This document shows positions 62,328-64,000 of a stretch of 64,000 nucleotides of DNA, one piece after another. A program made the position numbers and the translations under genes. Below the pieces are notes generated by a model. The model did not search any database, was not told the origin of the DNA, and was given only the letters and a program-made list of their open reading frames with translations. The stretch covers positions 62,001-126,000 of the forward strand of contig JASPKZ010004563.1 of NCBI GenBank assembly GCA_030220185.1. Direction: 5' to 3'. Source of the DNA: Diploptera punctata. Taxonomy: Eukaryota; Arthropoda; Insecta; Blattodea; Blaberidae. Each line of letters opens with the position of its first letter. Position 1 is the stretch's first letter.

Positions 62328-63268
62328 GCTTTATTTTACCTGGCAGAGTTAAGGCCTTAAGGCCTTGTCTACCACTCAACCAGGGTTTTAAAAAAATATA
62401 AAAAAATAGTCTTACATCTAAATTACAATGTGCTATGAATACAATACAATTAATATTTATAATGTAATTTGATTTACTCTAAATTTAACGAATTAAATAT
62501 ATAATATGTACAAGATATATAAAAAACGAGGAAAAGATTAATGACATAGTATAAAATTAAATAAGTAGAGAAAAAATAATTATTAGACAACAGGTAACTG
62601 TATAAGAGTGACTTAAAGGTGCCAAGTGTGCGACAACCCCTGATATCTTGAGGAAGGAGATTCCAGGAGTGGGCAGAGGCTACTGTGAAGGAAGTAGAAT
62701 AGGAAGAAGTGCTATGAAGAGGAATTGTTAGCAGACTGCTATCTTGTGACCTAGTGTCAATATTGTGGTAAGAGGATAACTTCTCAAATCTGGACGCCAG
62801 GTAAGTAGGAATGTAAGAATTCAGATGCTTGAAAAATAGTGAAAGAGAGTGCAATTTACGTCTGTCAGTAAGATGGAGCCAAGAAAGGTTATTAAAGTGT
62901 TCGGAAATATGGTCATAACGGCGGATATTGAAAACGAATCGAACGCAAGCATTATGAACACGCTGCAGTCTCTGCGACAAGTCATAGTTTAGATCATTAT
63001 ATATAATGTCACAATAATCGAAGTGTGGTAACACAAGATTCTGCACAAGGATTTGTTTTAACGAAACTGGGAGAAAATTCTTAAAACGTCTAAGATAATG
63101 TAAGATGGAGAAAGTCTTTTTACATGTGTGTTTCATTTGTGTTTGCCAGGTTAAATTTGCGTCTAGATGTAGTCCAAGATCTATTACTGAAGAAGAATAA
63201 GGGATAATTATATTATTTATAGTAATGTTTGGAAGTGTAGATATGTCAAAGGTTATAAGCAAGATATT
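62286..63268 (-). mobile_element. CR1-like LINE, 5' truncated, with 3' end and (AAT)n tail
   Basis: The ORF part (62474 to about 63266) encodes SVIDLGLHLDANLTWQTQ, VLPHFDYCDIIYNDLNYDLS, RLQRVHNACVRFVFNIRRYD, LSWLHLTDRRKLHSL and AHSWNLLPQDIRGCRTLGTF, the post-RT C-terminal region of CR1/L2-like LINEs. The 3' UTR ends CCTGGTTGAGTGGTAGACAA, AAGGCCTTAAGGCCTT, CTGCCAGGTAAAATAAAGC and the (AAT)n tail (62286-62326). The coding part has no visible stop over about 265 codons, so the insertion may be young. Confidence 0.82.
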
Positions 63269-63406
63269 ATTTCGTACATTCTCTTCCATTGTTTCTACAC
63301 GTTCTTTCCATTGTTTCTTGTTATTAGATAGAGTAGATGTGTAGTTCTTCACGTTCCTTATCTGGTCCATTCTAGTGCATCCTTTTACTCTTCTTAAACA
63401 TTTCAA
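62474..63406 (-). CDS. Chimeric open frame: RTE-D tail joined to CR1-like C-terminus
   Basis: A continuous 310-codon frame. The first ~47 residues (LRRVKGCTRMDQIRNV, KKQWKERVETMEENV) belong to the basic region of an RTE-type element that continues upstream, and the rest is CR1-like. The junction is near 63266. The simplest reading is a 5'-truncated CR1-like insertion that landed in frame inside the RTE-D copy. There is no evidence that it is expressed, and the fusion is probably an accident. Confidence 0.6.
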   Translation of the reverse strand: MKCLRRVKGCTRMDQIRNVKNYTSTLSNNKKQWKERVETMEENVRNNILLITFDISTLPNITINNIIIPYSSSVIDLGLHLDANLTWQTQMKHTCKKTFSILHYLRRFKNFLPVSLKQILVQNLVLPHFDYCDIIYNDLNYDLSQRLQRVHNACVRFVFNIRRYDHISEHFNNLSWLHLTDRRKLHSLSLFFKHLNSYIPTYLASRFEKLSSYHNIDTRSQDSSLLTIPLHSTSSYSTSFTVASAHSWNLLPQDIRGCRTLGTFKSLLYSYLLSNNYFFSTYLILYYVINLFLVFYISCTYYIFNSLNLE

Positions 63407-63890
63407 TTCGGCTGATTGGATTTTACTTTCTCGTTTGGTAGTGGTAACCCAAGATTCGCTCCCATATAAAAGAATAGGGACTCAGATTGTTTTATAAAAT
63501 TTTAATTTTGTTTGTTTATCCAATGTTCTATTTATTGCACCACAAATAGCTTGGAATTGTTGAGTTTTATATTCAATATCTTCATCATATCCGTAGCTGA
63601 TATCACATTCTAAATATTTAAAGTGGGATACTTGTTCAATCATTTCGTCTCTAATGATTATTTTTGCGCGCACTGTCTTTGTTCCACAAAATGCCACTAC
63701 TTATGTTTTACTTACTGAAATTTTAAAATTATAATCGTTGTATATTGCATTTAGTTTATAAGCAGCCAATTGTAACAGATCTTCATCATGGTGTAGTAAG
63801 ACTAAATCATCGGCGAAAATTAAGTTAATACTTGTGTTAATGTTCAATCTAAGGCCTTTGTCTATTATATTGTCAATAATAATAATAATA
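63269..63890 (-). pseudogene. RTE-D LINE fragment
   Basis: The minus strand encodes NLIFADDLVLLHHDEDLLQL (catalytic F-A-D-D), FKISVSKT, then MAFCGTKTVRAKIIIRDEMI, VSHFKYLECDISYGYDEDIE and KLKFYKTI. A stop lies just before the MAFCG block (63698) and another after KTI. PILLYGSESWVTTTKRESKI follows. It is cut by the CR1-like copy at 63268. Confidence 0.78.
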
Positions 63891-63904
63891 ATAATAAATA
63901 TTAT

Positions 63905-63965
63905 TATTATTTATTTATTCTGGCAGAGTTACGACCATAAGACTTTTCTTCCACTCAATTTGAGA
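63905..63965 (-). mobile_element. CR1-like 3' end fragment
   Basis: TTATTCTGGCAGAGTTACGA, ..CCATAAGACTT.., CCACTCAATTTGAGAG resembles the inverted CR1-like terminus but is decayed. It is preceded by an AAT/ATT tract at 63878-63910. Confidence 0.55.
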
Positions 63966-63977
63966 GTAGTGACTGCA

Positions 63978-64000
63978 AGGCGCGACAGGCCTAGAATGCC
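63978..64000 (-). mobile_element. SINE-B 3' end (continues beyond the window)
   Basis: GGCGCGACAGGCCTAGAATGCC matches the 3' end at 30352 (GCGCGACAGGCCTAGAAGGC). The rest lies outside. Confidence 0.7.

Overview
The window is repeat-dominated genomic DNA from an animal. It is most likely a large-genome hemimetabolous insect, possibly a cockroach or termite. That assignment is inference: the DNA is AT-rich, long (AAT)n and (TA)n tracts are everywhere, tRNA-like heads include an insect-like intron-bearing tRNA-Tyr sequence, and the C-terminal peptide of the dominant LINE resembles predicted proteins I recall from cockroach genomes. I could not search a database. I see no intact host protein-coding gene, no rRNA and no convincing functional tRNA gene. 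Nearly all readable coding sequence belongs to transposable elements (TEs), most of them broken.

The dominant family, called RTE-A here, is an RTE-type non-LTR retrotransposon with 22 recognisable pieces covering roughly a quarter of the window (my estimate). Two insertions are full length and bounded by target-site duplications (TSDs): 32808-36078 (17-bp TSD) and 52715-56949 (11-bp TSD, carrying a ~1.0 kb TG...CA insertion that looks like a solo LTR). RTE-A encodes an APE-type endonuclease, a YADD reverse transcriptase and a basic C-terminal tail. Its 3' end is a (TAAG)n-like microsatellite. Fragments of several other RTE-like families, a CR1-like LINE (62286-63268) and a zinc-finger LINE called X (42645-46175) are also present. 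X is split by an RTE-A copy flanked by a 12-bp TSD.

DNA transposons: a Tc1 element with both terminal inverted repeats (TIRs) (3682-5216), a decayed Tc1-like transposase split by a 13-bp-TSD retro-insertion (10200-11690), a mariner-derived foldback (51823-52443), a relic encoding a transposase C-terminus (39049-39510), a hAT-like MITE with 8-bp TSD (7361-7903), a PIF/Harbinger-like MITE with TTA TSD (26656-26760), a 527-bp long-TIR element with a perfect 9-bp TSD (15720-16246) and Helitron-like elements ending in CTAG (50603-51026, 60308-60975). At least five SINE-like families recur.

The most unusual structure is a composite element (CE). It occurs at 11952-12997, 13190-14405, as a rearranged array to about 15530, and again in opposite orientation at 58074-59337. 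Each complete copy is bounded by ACACGCTTTA(T)/ATAAAGCGTGT ends and joins a foldback hairpin (arms about 200 bp), a tRNA-Tyr-like sequence that keeps an intron, and one to three ~170-bp tandem units, sometimes with a GATA tract. A second oddity is a tandem array at 2844-3540 in which each ~290-bp unit carries a tRNA-like sequence framed by a 12-bp inverted repeat. Many insertions are nested, so relative ages can be read directly from TSDs.

Layout: 1-2400 featureless AT-rich DNA; 2.4-5.2 kb tRNA-like array and Tc1; 5.2-9.6 kb SINE and nested RTE-A; 10.2-11.7 kb Tc1 relic; 11.9-15.5 kb CE array; 15.7-28.2 kb MITE, SINE and LINE fragments; 28.2-32.8 kb relatively unique DNA with SINEs; 32.8-36.1 kb full-length RTE-A; 36-42.6 kb fragments; 42.6-46.2 kb LINE X; 46.2-47.0 kb GC-rich tandem repeats; 47-52.5 kb SINE, hairpin, Helitron and MITE copies; 52.7-57 kb full-length RTE-A; 58-59.3 kb CE; 59.5-64 kb LINE fragments.
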